From: Otis tarda
Taxonomy: Eukaryota > Chordata > Aves > Otidiformes > Otididae
Direction of reading: 5' to 3'
Assembly (NCBI GenBank): GCA_026413225.1
Contig: CM048552.1
Location: forward strand, 199,281,553-199,345,552
DNA: 64,000 nucleotides
Positions 58,101-64,000 of the stretch are shown in pieces. How positions within the stretch are numbered: the stretch's first letter is position 1; every line of letters begins with the position of its first letter. A program made the position numbers and the translations under genes. The notes beneath the pieces were generated by a model. That model was not told where the DNA came from. It did not search any database and saw only the letters and a program-made list of their open reading frames with translations.

Positions 58101-61100
58101 ACAATAGCGTAAGCTGCAACTGAAAGGACCTAGAAACGCAGCGTGCAATAGCTGAGGTGTAATGAAGTAGTTAAACAGTCATTTAGGAAATGGATATATT
58201 CATTCTGCTCCCTGGTACTTTTTCTGAAGGACTGGAATAAATGGGAGTTCCTTCATCACTGAGCTATAGTGATAATGCTTTATTTTCGTATGTGCTGGTA
58301 GATTCTGTCTGGTTTAATGAGTCCTCCATGTCTATTCTTCACTCCTGCTGCACAGGCATTCCAGGCTGCTGCCTCCTCCTCTTCTCTCTGCTTGGTGGGT
58401 AGAGAAGTTGTGGGAGATTTGTAATCTTTCTGAGCTGCATTGAAGTTAAATGAGTGAATGATATTCCTCCAGAGTATTTTTACAAAAGGATATATTTTTC
58501 TGAATTAAATCTGTGACCTCAGCCCTTTTTAATGAACTCAGGAGTGTTAATGAGCACTGGGTCTGAACTAAGTCAATCGGGATAAAACTTAGGGATAAGG
58601 ATGCTTAGTCCAGGCATTCTGATTGGATTTGGATATGGAATAGATGATGTTAAGCCATCTGTCTGTGGCAAAATGGGAGCAGTTTTGGGCATGCTCGGAA
58701 GCATAACTCAGTATGACTCTAGAACTCCACTAAGAAAAACTTAGGTGCCCGTAAGTGTTGAAGGGTACATTAGAAGTTCAGGGATTACACTTTTCCATCC
58801 AAATTAAGATGACCTTGCTTGTAGGTAATTCCTTGAGGCAGGTGTTTTGCTTCTGGTCTTTCAGTTCTGAGGAGGCCTGATAAAATAAGGATTTACACTA
58901 ATTGGCAAAATGTTCCTGTTGTACAAGGAAGTTGAGAGATCTCCTCTATGCTCGTACGAGTGATAGCGATTTTACTATCCATTCACCTGTCGCTGGCTGA
59001 CAGATGGAACTGAAGCCAGGCCGTTGGCATCTAGGTTCTTGGGTTCTGATAAAGAAAAGGCAACATTACCAGTAGTTTTCATATTAACCTTCTATCTATG
59101 TAAGTATCTATGTTTAATGGTATTCACCATTGTGAACTCTTTCTTTCTGATATCCAGCATTTAATGTGTTCACAGCTGTTCTGTTTTTCCTCTTTGTAAA
59201 ATAATCTCAGAACTGTCAGTCATAGCTAATAGGGTTTTTTGTTGTGGTTTTTTGTTGTGTTTTTTTGTTGTGGGGTTTTTTTTTTTTTTAACCTTCAGTT
59301 GAAGTAGAGATTAGGAGCATAATTCAGAATGAACATGCACTTTTGTTTTGATAGCAGCATCCTGATGTAAGCTGTGACATGGATCTTGTGATACCTCTTC
59401 AGCAGTGATCTGACTTTCAAGTTTGAAGTTAAAGTTTAAAAAAACTCAAACCAGAGAACTGTTTCTGGGTCCTGTCTTCTGATAGTTTGGGCCATGGGAC
59501 ACGGTGCTTTGTGAACTCCAGTATTGCAGCAAAATATTGTATTTGAAATGCTGATAGAGATAATGAAAGAAAAATGAAACTGTTTATCTTCAGTTTCCTA
59601 TTGATCTTTATTCAGTTTAAATAAAAGATGTATGTCAGACAAAGGATTTAGATGATTAGTTGTTCTATTTCTAGATCGAGTAGCTCCCGTTTAGGAGTTT
59701 TGAACTCTTAGGCCAGTTGTTATAAGCATATTAAAGAAAAAAGAAAATACATCTTTTTCTTGGCTCATAGATCATAAAGAGGTCTCCATGCTTTATCAGG
59801 TAATAGTAATTGTGAAATAGCTGGTAAGATGTGCATTTAGCTCTGTTTGTCTCATTAAAGAGAACAAGTTAGAACTCATTGATTGCCATAATAACAGTAA
59901 GCAAACTGGTTTTTGCTAAGGATAAAATATTTCGTACTGATACCTATTGATTACAAGGAAAGCAAAGGCAATGTGGAGACTTGCAAAGCTCTACATCAAT
60001 TGTAAATAAGCAGTTCTATTATGTTCTATATAAAGAACACAGGAAGTCTGCTTAAAGACGGTTTTATATTTGTAACAATGTTAAATATTAAAATACAGAG
60101 TAGGAAATTGCTGAAAAGCTTCTAGATGATAATACAAAAGATGTTAATCTGAAAATACATTTATAAAAAATGCACTTCTGTTTAGTTTCATGGAGGAGGA
60201 AATGATAACTTTATATATATTTTAGTATTTGATAAAACTGATTGTTTCACTCAGCCATGTTTCAAGGCTACGTACTTATATCATTAAAAAAAATTAAAGA
60301 GTTATTTCAGAATGCTTCTCTACTGCATTTTGTCCAGGGCTAAAGCAGTTTTGGCAGAATGAATGCTTTAAGCTTGTTTCAGTTGCCTGTTTCCCTCTGT
60401 AATCTTACTAGTTTATCAGATCTTTTGAAAATGACTTTTTGCAATTCTTCCTTGGATAATAAATTGCTGTAGTAAAATGCATGTGCATGATTAAGGGTAG
60501 CATTTTGGCCTGTAGAATTCTCATTACATTGTATAATCTACAGTATGGAAAACAGAGCTCAAGATGTGATTAGCTGGCTAACGAACTCATTTTTTTTTTT
60601 TTGCTGTCAACCAAGGGTCCCAAGTCTTTTTTTCTACAGTGTTGCCCTGTAGTCTGTCTTCAACCTTTGCCAATGCATGAGTTTGTTGCTAGGCTTAGCA
60701 TTTGTTTGAGGTTCCTATTAGCCTGTTCTTTCGGTTTGTTGATCTTCCTCTGAATGCCAACCCTACCCTCAAGTCTATCAACCATGTCCCCATCCCACCT
60801 ATTTGGTGTCTCAGCAAAATTGCTGAGAGCACATTCTGTTCCATTGTTCTGGGTGTTGAAGTTAAGTTGTGTTGACTCCTCTATCAGCCTCTGAGGGATG
60901 GCATCTGTAACAATGTGCTAGTTCAACTGTGAGGAGTGCTGGTTAGACTACTGGTTAGAAATATTGACAACTACTTTTGAAAACCTTGCAATCATCAAGG
61001 TAAACAACATCCTTGTTACTCCCCTTGTACAGTGAATTAGTCATCTCACCGCAGAGGGTGGATTTATCAGGTGTGACTTGCCGTTTGCAAATACATGTTG

Positions 61101-63335
61101 TCTGTTCCCAGTCACCTTGCTGTTGTGCTTGGAAGGGGCTTTCATGAGGATTTGTTCTGTAATTTTTCTGGAGACTGAGGTGAGGGTGATCATCCTGTTG
61201 TTCCCTAGGTGTTTGTTTTTCATCTTTTTGAAGGTAACTGTATACATTTTACCTCTTTCCAGGGGCATCCACCAATCACCATTACTTTTCAGATATGATA
61301 GGGAGAGACTTCTTGTCCAGTTTAATCAGTGTGTGCATCCCATTTGGATCCATAAACTAGCATATTTCTAGTTTGCCTTAAGGAGTCCTTAAGTTGATCC
61401 TTCTTTTCTACAGGTAGTGCTTCTCTCCTCCAAACTCTACTGCTAGGCACTGAGGCCTGAGAAGCCTGAGGGTAGACCTTGCTGGTAAAGACTGGCAAGA
61501 TACTGGGTACCTTAGTCTCTTTCATCTTTCCTATCCTTTCTCACTAGATATTTCCTCTCTTTCAGCAGTGGACCTGTGTTGTCCTTGGTTGCACACAAGA
61601 TATCCAGTATGCTTGTAGAATCCCTTCTTTTTGTTCTTTGCATCTCTTGCTAGTTTTAGCTTCAGCTTTGAATTTCCTAATTCTGTCCCTGCATGCCTGG
61701 GAAGTGCTTCTGTGTTCCTTCTGTGTAATTTGTCTCAGGTTCCACCTTCTGTAAGCTTGCTTTCGTTTTTGTTAGAAGTTCCCTCCCTGTTTAGCCAAAT
61801 AACAGATCAAATGGACCTTTCTCATCCTCTGTGGAGGTTGTCCTTGAAGATCAACCAGCTCTTGTGGGCACCTATGTTGTTCATGACCATCTCCCATGAG
61901 ATTCAGCCAAGCAGATACCTGAATAAAATGAAGTCCATTTTCCTACAATCAAATTTTTCTTTGTTCTGTTACTCACCTCACTTCCCTTAGAATCTTAAGC
62001 TGCTGACTTCCATGTCCCTGATTAGACTGTTTTTGGTTTGTTTTTTTTCTTTTTTTTTTTTTTTAATTTATGATTCTAAAATTTAGTACAGCAACACTCC
62101 TAGTCAGTTTGTTCAGCATTTGTGCCAATACTTGTCCTCAGTGCATTCAAAATCTGGATTACTTGTGCCCTACTGTGTTGCTCTTTCACAGATGAACTAG
62201 TGGTTCTGTTCCACCATGAGGACCAAGGGTAAGCATGTGAAAGCTCCCCTTGTTGCCCCGTCCTGTGTGACACATCTCCAGCCTAGTTTAGTCAGGTTTG
62301 AAAAATATTCGCCTCATGCTTCCCAAATTTCTTTTGGTATGTAGAAGCAGTAATTAAGTACAAGTGTAGTTTATGTGAGATTGAATGTGTTTGCCATCGA
62401 AAGGCAAATGGCTTATTTGGCATATATCAGGTAAATGCTTGTTTTTGTTTCCATATTTCAACAGATGATTTAAACGTTGTCAGTCTGTAGTTTAAGTTGA
62501 CTTAATCACCTGTTTTTTCTTTACCATAGAGAGAGATAGTTATGTTGAACTGTTCGTATTTCCTATTCTGCATATCCTAGAATCAAGATTAAAAAATTTT
62601 CAGTATTTCATCGTGATAAAAGTGAACAGTACTGGTGATAGGTGCAGTGTAGAAAAGAAAAGTCTGTTCTAATGGAATCAGATTGTTGAAAAGCAATAGC
62701 TAGTGTTTTGACTAGTTTGTTAGCCAAGGTTTGAAAGGAAAAAAATATACCAAACACAAAAAACCCCAAACATCCCAAGTCCAGTAAAAGCCCAGAAGTG
62801 GTAAAGTGCTGCAGCTTTTCAGATGATTTTCAGGAATGTACCATTAATAGTAGTGGTGTATATTAATTCAATATTATCTATTTAAGTCTTCAGAAGCGTT
62901 GTATTTCTTCTGGGGATTAATCTGTATGTGAAAGAACCAAGAATACAAACTTGGTTCTTTTTGGAAAGGGTTTGTTAACTTTGCACTTAACTAGCTGAAT
63001 GTATTTTTAATAGTCTATTATTTTTGAATGTGGAAAATAACACCTTGTGTAAGGTAATACTGTCTGCTTTGAATTGTAATCAACACACAAATGTAATGAA
63101 TCTTTTATTTAATCTTTAGGGTTTTAAACATTTATTTAGTGTGGATTAGGTGTTTCCTTTGGTTTTGTCTGTATCATCTGTTTAAAATATATCTTAAAAC
63201 CTGACACAGACTTCAAGCCGTCGAGAAGATGAACAAGTGGTCCTTGTCAGAACAGATCAGAGTGGAAGGGCATGGCCTGTGACCGCACCTGCTGAACCAC
63301 AGGAGTCAAAAGGAGGATGGAGAAAGCGACAGATG
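9778..63335 (+). CDS. CWF19L2: CWF19-like protein 2, exons 1-11 of a gene that runs off the right edge
   Basis: CwfJ-family nuclear protein found in late (intron-lariat) spliceosomes; family knowledge links it to lariat-spliceosome turnover. Coding exons join as 9778-9861, 24841-24951, 25675-25794, 27212-27319, 29655-29774, 30903-30996, 32126-32241, 33789-34501, 39730-39826, 42391-42480 and 63210-63335. They total 1779 nt, or 593 codons, with all borders GT/AG and no internal stop. Visible landmarks are [13 protein letters not shown] (about residues 46-58), a lysine-rich basic block (about 70-97, a likely nuclear signal), [16 protein letters not shown] (about 187-202), a charged disordered stretch in exon 8 (252-488), a conserved helix [20 protein letters not shown] (500-519) and [13 protein letters not shown] (562-574). 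The vertebrate protein is roughly 900 residues, so about 300 residues including both C-terminal CwfJ (HIT-like) domains are missing from view. Assignment rests on strong colinear similarity to the vertebrate family as I remember it. Confidence 0.95.
10190..10440 (-). mobile_element. CR1 LINE fragment, antisense, start of intron 1
   Basis: The stretch containing TTCAGGTATTTGTATGCATT, CAGCCTTCTCTAGGCTGGAC and AGTCCCAGCTTTCAGCC is the reverse complement of the C-terminal and 3' part of CR1 ORF2. It is decayed, with no long frame. It begins only about 100 bases after the CpG island. Confidence 0.7.
11082..11937 (-). mobile_element. CR1 LINE, 5'-truncated, antisense, intron 1
   Basis: The left edge TTAGAATCATAGGACAGCC is the reverse of a CR1 3' end. 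The minus strand then encodes [40 protein letters not shown] and [15 protein letters not shown]. The copy continues to about 11937, with the piece GTGTGGGGCCCAGTATTGAT from the RT region. The frame is broken in several places, so it is older than the copy at 12.65 kb. Confidence 0.88.
11938..12644. other. Unique intron 1 sequence between CR1 copies
   Basis: AT-rich to about 12300, with a T-run near 12152, then mixed composition. No coding or repeat signal identified. Confidence 0.5.
12645..15348 (+). mobile_element. CR1 LINE, nearly intact ORF2, sense, intron 1
   Basis: One frame is open from about 12657 to the stop at 15249-15251 (roughly 865 codons). It contains the endonuclease C-terminal half ([13 protein letters not shown]), the complete reverse transcriptase with [22 protein letters not shown] and the catalytic FADD (14448-14459), and the usual C-terminal region. 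A short 3' UTR ends in three copies of ATTCTATG. The 5' UTR, ORF1 and the endonuclease N-terminus (with its catalytic Asn and Glu) are missing, the normal 5' truncation of CR1. The intact frame marks it as the youngest repeat in the window. Confidence 0.95.
12657..15251 (+). pseudogene. CR1 ORF2 (endonuclease-reverse transcriptase), 5'-truncated
   Basis: Non-LTR retrotransposon protein, usually close to 1000 residues; here the first part of the apurinic-type endonuclease is lost. The open stretch starts after a TGA at 12654. No ATG suits a real start; the first residues ([10 protein letters not shown]) are internal endonuclease sequence. Counting from codon 12702, GDFN is at residues 65-68, SDH at 133-135, LDLCKAFD at about 496-503, SGVPQG at 552-557 and FADD at 583-586. 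All visible RT signature residues are kept. It lies sense within intron 1 of CWF19L2 and has no promoter of its own in view, so it is probably spliced out and untranslated. Confidence 0.9.
15745..16060 (+). mobile_element. Old CR1/L3-type LINE relic, sense
   Basis: After CAGTCCTGGTCCCAGTATCT the sequence follows the RT C-terminal region and 3' part of an ancient CR1-type element: a GLEKV-like start, then [20 protein letters not shown] and [12 protein letters not shown], matching the family pattern (M.G.EK.NRELLF, N.R..G, GSR...NKRK). It is heavily diverged. The 164-codon open frame at 15793-16287 is a by-product of it. Confidence 0.65.
17258..17330. repeat. AT-rich simple sequence
   Basis: Imperfect (TA)n and GATATA-like repeats in intron 1. 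Confidence 0.6.
21614..21659. repeat. Perfect 23-bp tandem duplication
   Basis: A 23-bp unit beginning CCTAGACCTTGGCC and ending ATTGGCAGT occurs twice in direct succession (21614-21636 and 21637-21659) without a mismatch, which points to a recent slip or duplication. Confidence 0.95.
24841..24951 (+). CDS. CWF19L2: CWF19L2 coding exon 2
   Basis: Thirty-seven codons in phase 0 on both sides. The acceptor is TTCGTCTTAG|GCC and the donor is AAG|GTGACG, which is weaker than the other donors in the gene. It carries the strongly conserved [17 protein letters not shown] block. Read-through into the intron meets a stop within a few codons. Confidence 0.93.
24952..25674 (+). other. Intron 2 of CWF19L2
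   Basis: Short phase 0 intron. It carries a run of about sixteen T near 25607 just before the exon 3 acceptor, which may serve as polypyrimidine tract. Nothing else was found. Confidence 0.7.
25675..25794 (+). CDS. CWF19L2: CWF19L2 coding exon 3 (lysine-rich)
   Basis: Forty codons, phase 0, acceptor TTTCTAG|GAA and consensus donor TCG|GTAAGT. It starts with [16 protein letters not shown] and is almost all Lys, Ser and Glu, a likely nuclear localisation segment. It ends in an acidic and serine-rich turn (DDLLDSSS). Confidence 0.93.
25795..27211 (+). other. Intron 3 of CWF19L2
   Basis: Phase 0 intron of 1.4 kb, AT-rich. No repeat or coding signal was recognised. Confidence 0.7.
27212..27319 (+). 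CDS. CWF19L2: CWF19L2 coding exon 4
   Basis: Thirty-six codons, phase 0, acceptor TTTTTTTAG|GAT after a pyrimidine tract, donor CAG|GTAAGC. It encodes DSSVEWVES and EKAWKVTKQ, which align with the EWVE...KAWKV stretch of vertebrate CWF19L2. Confidence 0.92.
27320..29654 (+). other. Intron 4 of CWF19L2
   Basis: Phase 0 intron of 2.3 kb. Apart from the CR1 3' end at 28380-28652 it is AT-rich with no recognised feature. Confidence 0.7.
28380..28652 (+). mobile_element. CR1 LINE 3' end, sense, intron 4
   Basis: Shows the CR1 3' sequence with GGGACAGGACCAGAGGCAGT, GAACATCAGGAAACTGTGTT, GTTGCCTGGAGAGGTTGTGG and GCCCTGCTTGAGCAGGGGAG in order. Only the ORF2 C-terminus and 3' UTR are left, and the octamer tail is lost. 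It differs in subfamily from the 12.65-kb copy. Confidence 0.9.
29655..29774 (+). CDS. CWF19L2: CWF19L2 coding exon 5
   Basis: Forty codons, phase 0. It encodes [16 protein letters not shown], matching the family DEWM..DFMS.KT motif, followed by a lysine/glutamate helix ending EMEQ. The donor is CAG|GTAGGA. Two AGs stand side by side at the acceptor; only the first (29653-29654) keeps the frame. The frame stays open into the intron as far as 30041. Confidence 0.92.
29775..30902 (+). other. Intron 5 of CWF19L2
   Basis: Phase 0 intron of 1.1 kb with no recognised repeat. The first 267 bases extend the exon 5 frame without a stop, which seems fortuitous. Confidence 0.7.
30903..30996 (+). CDS. 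CWF19L2: CWF19L2 coding exon 6
   Basis: Thirty-one codons plus one base, so the following intron is phase 1. Acceptor TGTTTTAG|GCC, donor AAAG|GTAAAC. It contains [16 protein letters not shown], one of the best-conserved blocks of the protein. Confidence 0.94.
30997..32125 (+). other. Intron 6 of CWF19L2
   Basis: Phase 1 intron of 1.1 kb, AT-rich, no recognised feature. Confidence 0.7.
32126..32241 (+). CDS. CWF19L2: CWF19L2 coding exon 7
   Basis: It completes a split valine codon (G|TT) and adds 38 codons. Acceptor CTACTTTAG|TTA, donor GGG|GTAAGG. It encodes [20 protein letters not shown] and ends [11 protein letters not shown], which matches the family VVED.GLSWL and FE.IVAERYG blocks. 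Confidence 0.94.
32242..33788 (+). other. Intron 7 of CWF19L2
   Basis: Phase 0 intron of 1.5 kb. A short near-repeat TTGGTCAAAGGGT occurs twice around 32821-32855. No other feature found. Confidence 0.7.
33789..34501 (+). CDS. CWF19L2: CWF19L2 coding exon 8 (large charged exon)
   Basis: 237 codons plus two bases, phase 0 in and phase 2 out; acceptor TTCTTATAG|TCA, donor CTAG|GTATTT. It opens with [15 protein letters not shown], the conserved continuation of AERYG, and then becomes a Ser/Lys/Asp/Glu-rich region of low complexity that is expected to be disordered. This is the largest exon in view. The frame stays open for 39 more codons past the donor, to a stop at 34620-34622; that tail is hydrophobic and unlike the protein, so I treat it as intron. 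Confidence 0.92.
34728..34805 (-). mobile_element. CR1 3' end scrap, antisense, intron 8
   Basis: TAGAATTATAGAATGGTTTG followed by GGGACCTTTAAAAGTCACCT and CCAATCCCCCTGC is the reverse complement of a CR1 3' UTR with its octamer tail at the left. It is about 80 bases long. Confidence 0.85.
35865..35901. repeat. TTTA/TATT simple repeat
   Basis: Imperfect (TTTA)n tract in intron 8. Confidence 0.8.
36961..37480 (-). mobile_element. Solo LTR of an avian endogenous retrovirus, antisense, intron 8
   Basis: On the minus strand the element opens TGTACTGGGTCTGGCTGGGA and passes through CAGTGCTTACACAG-like and GAGGGGACACAGCC pieces. It ends near GTTACCTGCTGAGGTCAAAC with CA at 36961. This order follows an LTR type I know to be common in bird genomes. 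No gag, pol or env sequence flanks it, so it is a solo LTR, diverged and probably old. The exact family name is not certain. Confidence 0.7.
37577..37602. repeat. Poly-T run (26)
   Basis: Twenty-six T in a row, followed by a second T12-13 run at about 37622-37634. No retrocopy or SINE body is evident beside it. Confidence 0.9.
39730..39826 (+). CDS. CWF19L2: CWF19L2 coding exon 9
   Basis: It finishes a split arginine codon (AG|A) and adds 32 codons; acceptor GTTTTACAG|ACA, donor ATG|GTAATG. It encodes [20 protein letters not shown] and then MGDM, matching the family helix L S.(D/E)E.N.LGA.I.KAE.MG.M. Confidence 0.93.
39827..42390 (+). other. Intron 9 of CWF19L2
   Basis: Phase 0 intron of 2.6 kb, AT-rich. 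A weak CR1-like scrap may lie at 40255-40310. The part 41560-41740 is more even in composition and could be conserved non-coding sequence. Confidence 0.65.
40255..40310 (-). mobile_element. Possible old CR1 3' scrap
   Basis: AAACTGGAAGGAACCTCATC followed by GGCCATTGCATCCAGC resembles the reverse of a CR1 3' end (TGGAAGGGACCTC...CATCTAGTCCAGC). It is too short and diverged to be sure. Confidence 0.3.
42391..42480 (+). CDS. CWF19L2: CWF19L2 coding exon 10
   Basis: Thirty codons, phase 0 on both sides; acceptor TTTGAAG|GAG, donor GAG|GTAAGG. It encodes [20 protein letters not shown] and on to QIPAKSSRE, continuing the exon 9 helix as in the vertebrate protein (MEL...L...LE.A.K..E...QIP.K). Confidence 0.92.
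45580..45635. repeat. AT-rich simple sequence
   Basis: Imperfect (TA)n and (AAAT)n tract with a short CACACA piece. Confidence 0.6.
48236..48288. repeat. TA/CA dinucleotide microsatellite
   Basis: TATATA then CACACACACA then a long (TA)n tract with a single C interruption. Confidence 0.95.
49303..49364. repeat. TG dinucleotide microsatellite
   Basis: Interrupted (TG)n tract with GC and TA changes; a Z-DNA-prone alternating sequence. Confidence 0.95.
50040..50440. other. Candidate conserved non-coding element in intron 10
   Basis: Non-repetitive sequence rich in short AT-based words (AATCAATAATGTG, CCAATGAATCACAATTATTG, GCTAATTACTTC) of the kind bound by homeodomain, SOX and CCAAT factors. 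No frame is coding. The call rests on texture alone. Confidence 0.2.
52121..52153. repeat. Poly-T run (33)
   Basis: Thirty-three uninterrupted T. The sequence to its right does not look like the reverse of any mRNA 3' end that I recognise. Confidence 0.95.
55794..55846 (+). mobile_element. CR1 3' end scrap, sense, intron 10
   Basis: GATGTTGGGACCTTTAAAGG and TTCCTTCCAACCCAAACTG, then TTCTATGATTCTATG: the last 50 or so bases of a CR1 with its octamer tail. Confidence 0.85.
56740..57060 (+). mobile_element. Possible L2-like LINE relic, sense
   Basis: The plus strand encodes [20 protein letters not shown] and then [10 protein letters not shown]. This follows the well-known LINE motif of the form (I/T).ALA.LHWLPV.YRI..KI...TFK.L, found near the C-terminus of L2-type and related reverse transcriptases but not in CR1. 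The similarity is protein-level over about 40 residues; the DNA is strongly decayed and the borders are unknown. Confidence 0.4.
57061..60689 (+). other. Intron 10 of CWF19L2, right part
   Basis: AT-rich intron DNA with simple-sequence tracts near 57795-57840 and 59233-59290. No exon, RNA gene or clear transposon recognised. Confidence 0.55.
59233..59290. repeat. TTTTTGTTGTGG low-complexity repeat
   Basis: Three imperfect copies of a TTTTTTGTTGTGG-like unit ending in a T-run. Confidence 0.85.
60690..62230 (-). mobile_element. Ancient CR1 LINE, endonuclease to RT, antisense, intron 10
   Basis: The minus strand gives a colinear but broken series of CR1 ORF2 pieces. 61041-61268 reads [20 protein letters not shown] and [19 protein letters not shown], matching [19 protein letters not shown] and G.SQHGF..GKSCLTNL. 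About 60970-61020 reads [12 protein letters not shown], matching the catalytic (I/V)VYLDF.KAFD. About 60800-60840 reads [12 protein letters not shown], matching [12 protein letters not shown], with the second aspartate of FADD lost. The hinge and endonuclease side continues to about 62230 (for example the reverse of a GPDGIHP-like turn near 61340). Frameshifts and stops are frequent, so this copy is dead. Confidence 0.75.
62231..63209 (+). other. End of intron 10 of CWF19L2
   Basis: AT-rich intron DNA to the exon 11 acceptor. Nothing else recognised. Confidence 0.6.
63210..63335 (+). CDS. CWF19L2: CWF19L2 coding exon 11
   Basis: Forty-two codons, phase 0; acceptor CTGACACAG|ACT, donor ATG|GTAAGT. 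It encodes [20 protein letters not shown] and ends GGWRKRQM. The [13 protein letters not shown] and RKRQM blocks are diagnostic for the family. The next exons lie to the right of the window. Confidence 0.94.
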
Positions 63336-64000
63336 GTAAGTTTTACAAATGTGAGTATTGAAGTGTAATTCTGAAATGATTTTGTAGTTTTACTTTTATG
63401 ATGCCATAATTAACATGAGTGTCTTATCAGAATGTCAGTAGATAGTTAAAAAGTTCCTTTCAGATGATGATTGTAATTAAGTATTAGAGTACATATTTAT
63501 TAAGCATATATTAAGTTTATTTTCAGACTCTGTTTCCCTAGGGATCACTTTGGAGCTTATTTAAATACACATTGAAGGAAAAGTAAGTTATTCAAATTAT
63601 CACGGTCTCTTAGCCAAGTAGCTTATATTACATAAAATTATGTAAATAATGAAGATTAGCAGAGGTGAGTATTTCCAAAATAAGAAAGATTTTATTGAGA
63701 ACACTCAGATCTCAGGGGCTAATTTTCCTTTGCTCCCAATCAAAACTACTGCTACTGCTATGACCTAATCTTTGTAACCAAGTGCTTTGGAGAACAGTGA
63801 GAAGCTTGGAGGCTAGAGCAGTGTTTTATTCTGAGGCTTATTTGCTTGCAACAGTAAAAAAAAAATATATTTCAATCTTGGGATAAGAGGAGATGACAGT
63901 ATCTCAAATTCTAGCAAGTATGTTCTTGATTAGTAGGACAGCTCAGTTTGTAACACTGCTATGGAGGAGTAAAAGGCACAAGAGAATGAGGAGTTGGTTA
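63336..64000 (+). other. Start of intron 11 of CWF19L2
   Basis: Begins with a consensus GTAAGT donor and continues to the window edge. No exon or repeat recognised. Confidence 0.7.

Noticed and set aside
1-64000. CRISPR arrays, bacterial operons, tRNA, rRNA or a novel multigene system
   Set aside because: None of the expected spacing, repeats or folds was seen; the window is a single vertebrate gene with its introns and transposon debris.

Overview
The window is bird nuclear DNA. It has widely spaced short exons with GT/AG borders, a CpG-rich promoter, many CR1 LINE copies (several with the 3' tail ATTCTATGATTCTATG) and an LTR of a type I know from bird genomes. Long introns and few other repeats fit a bird. 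I cannot name the species.

One gene explains almost all of the window: CWF19L2, plus strand, a CwfJ-family factor of late (intron-lariat) spliceosomes. Eleven coding exons could be placed by protein similarity to the vertebrate family, and every junction keeps the reading frame. They run from the ATG at 9778 to 63335 and give 593 codons. The two C-terminal CwfJ domains must lie beyond the right edge. Intron 1 is about 15 kb and intron 10 about 20.7 kb; exons 2 to 8 sit in a cluster at 24.8-34.5 kb.

Layout: 1-9.4 kb is intergenic, with one possible exon fragment at the extreme left and a truncated antisense CR1 near 8.7-9.15 kb. The CpG island and exon 1 lie at 9.44-10.08 kb. Intron 1 begins with two more antisense CR1 pieces. 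It then holds a young, sense-oriented CR1 (about 12.65-15.35 kb) whose reverse transcriptase frame is still fully open, and an old LINE relic at 15.75-16.06 kb. Exons 2-8 follow. Intron 8 holds an antisense solo LTR (36.96-37.48 kb). Exons 9 and 10 are at 39.73 and 42.39 kb. Intron 10 carries low-complexity tracts, possible conserved non-coding sequence, an L2-like relic, and a long decayed antisense CR1 (60.7-62.2 kb). Exon 11 is at 63.2 kb.

I found no CRISPR array, operon, tRNA, rRNA or other gene system. The items most worth checking are the near-intact CR1, the unassigned exon-like segment at the left edge, and the decayed repeats found only through protein-level similarity.
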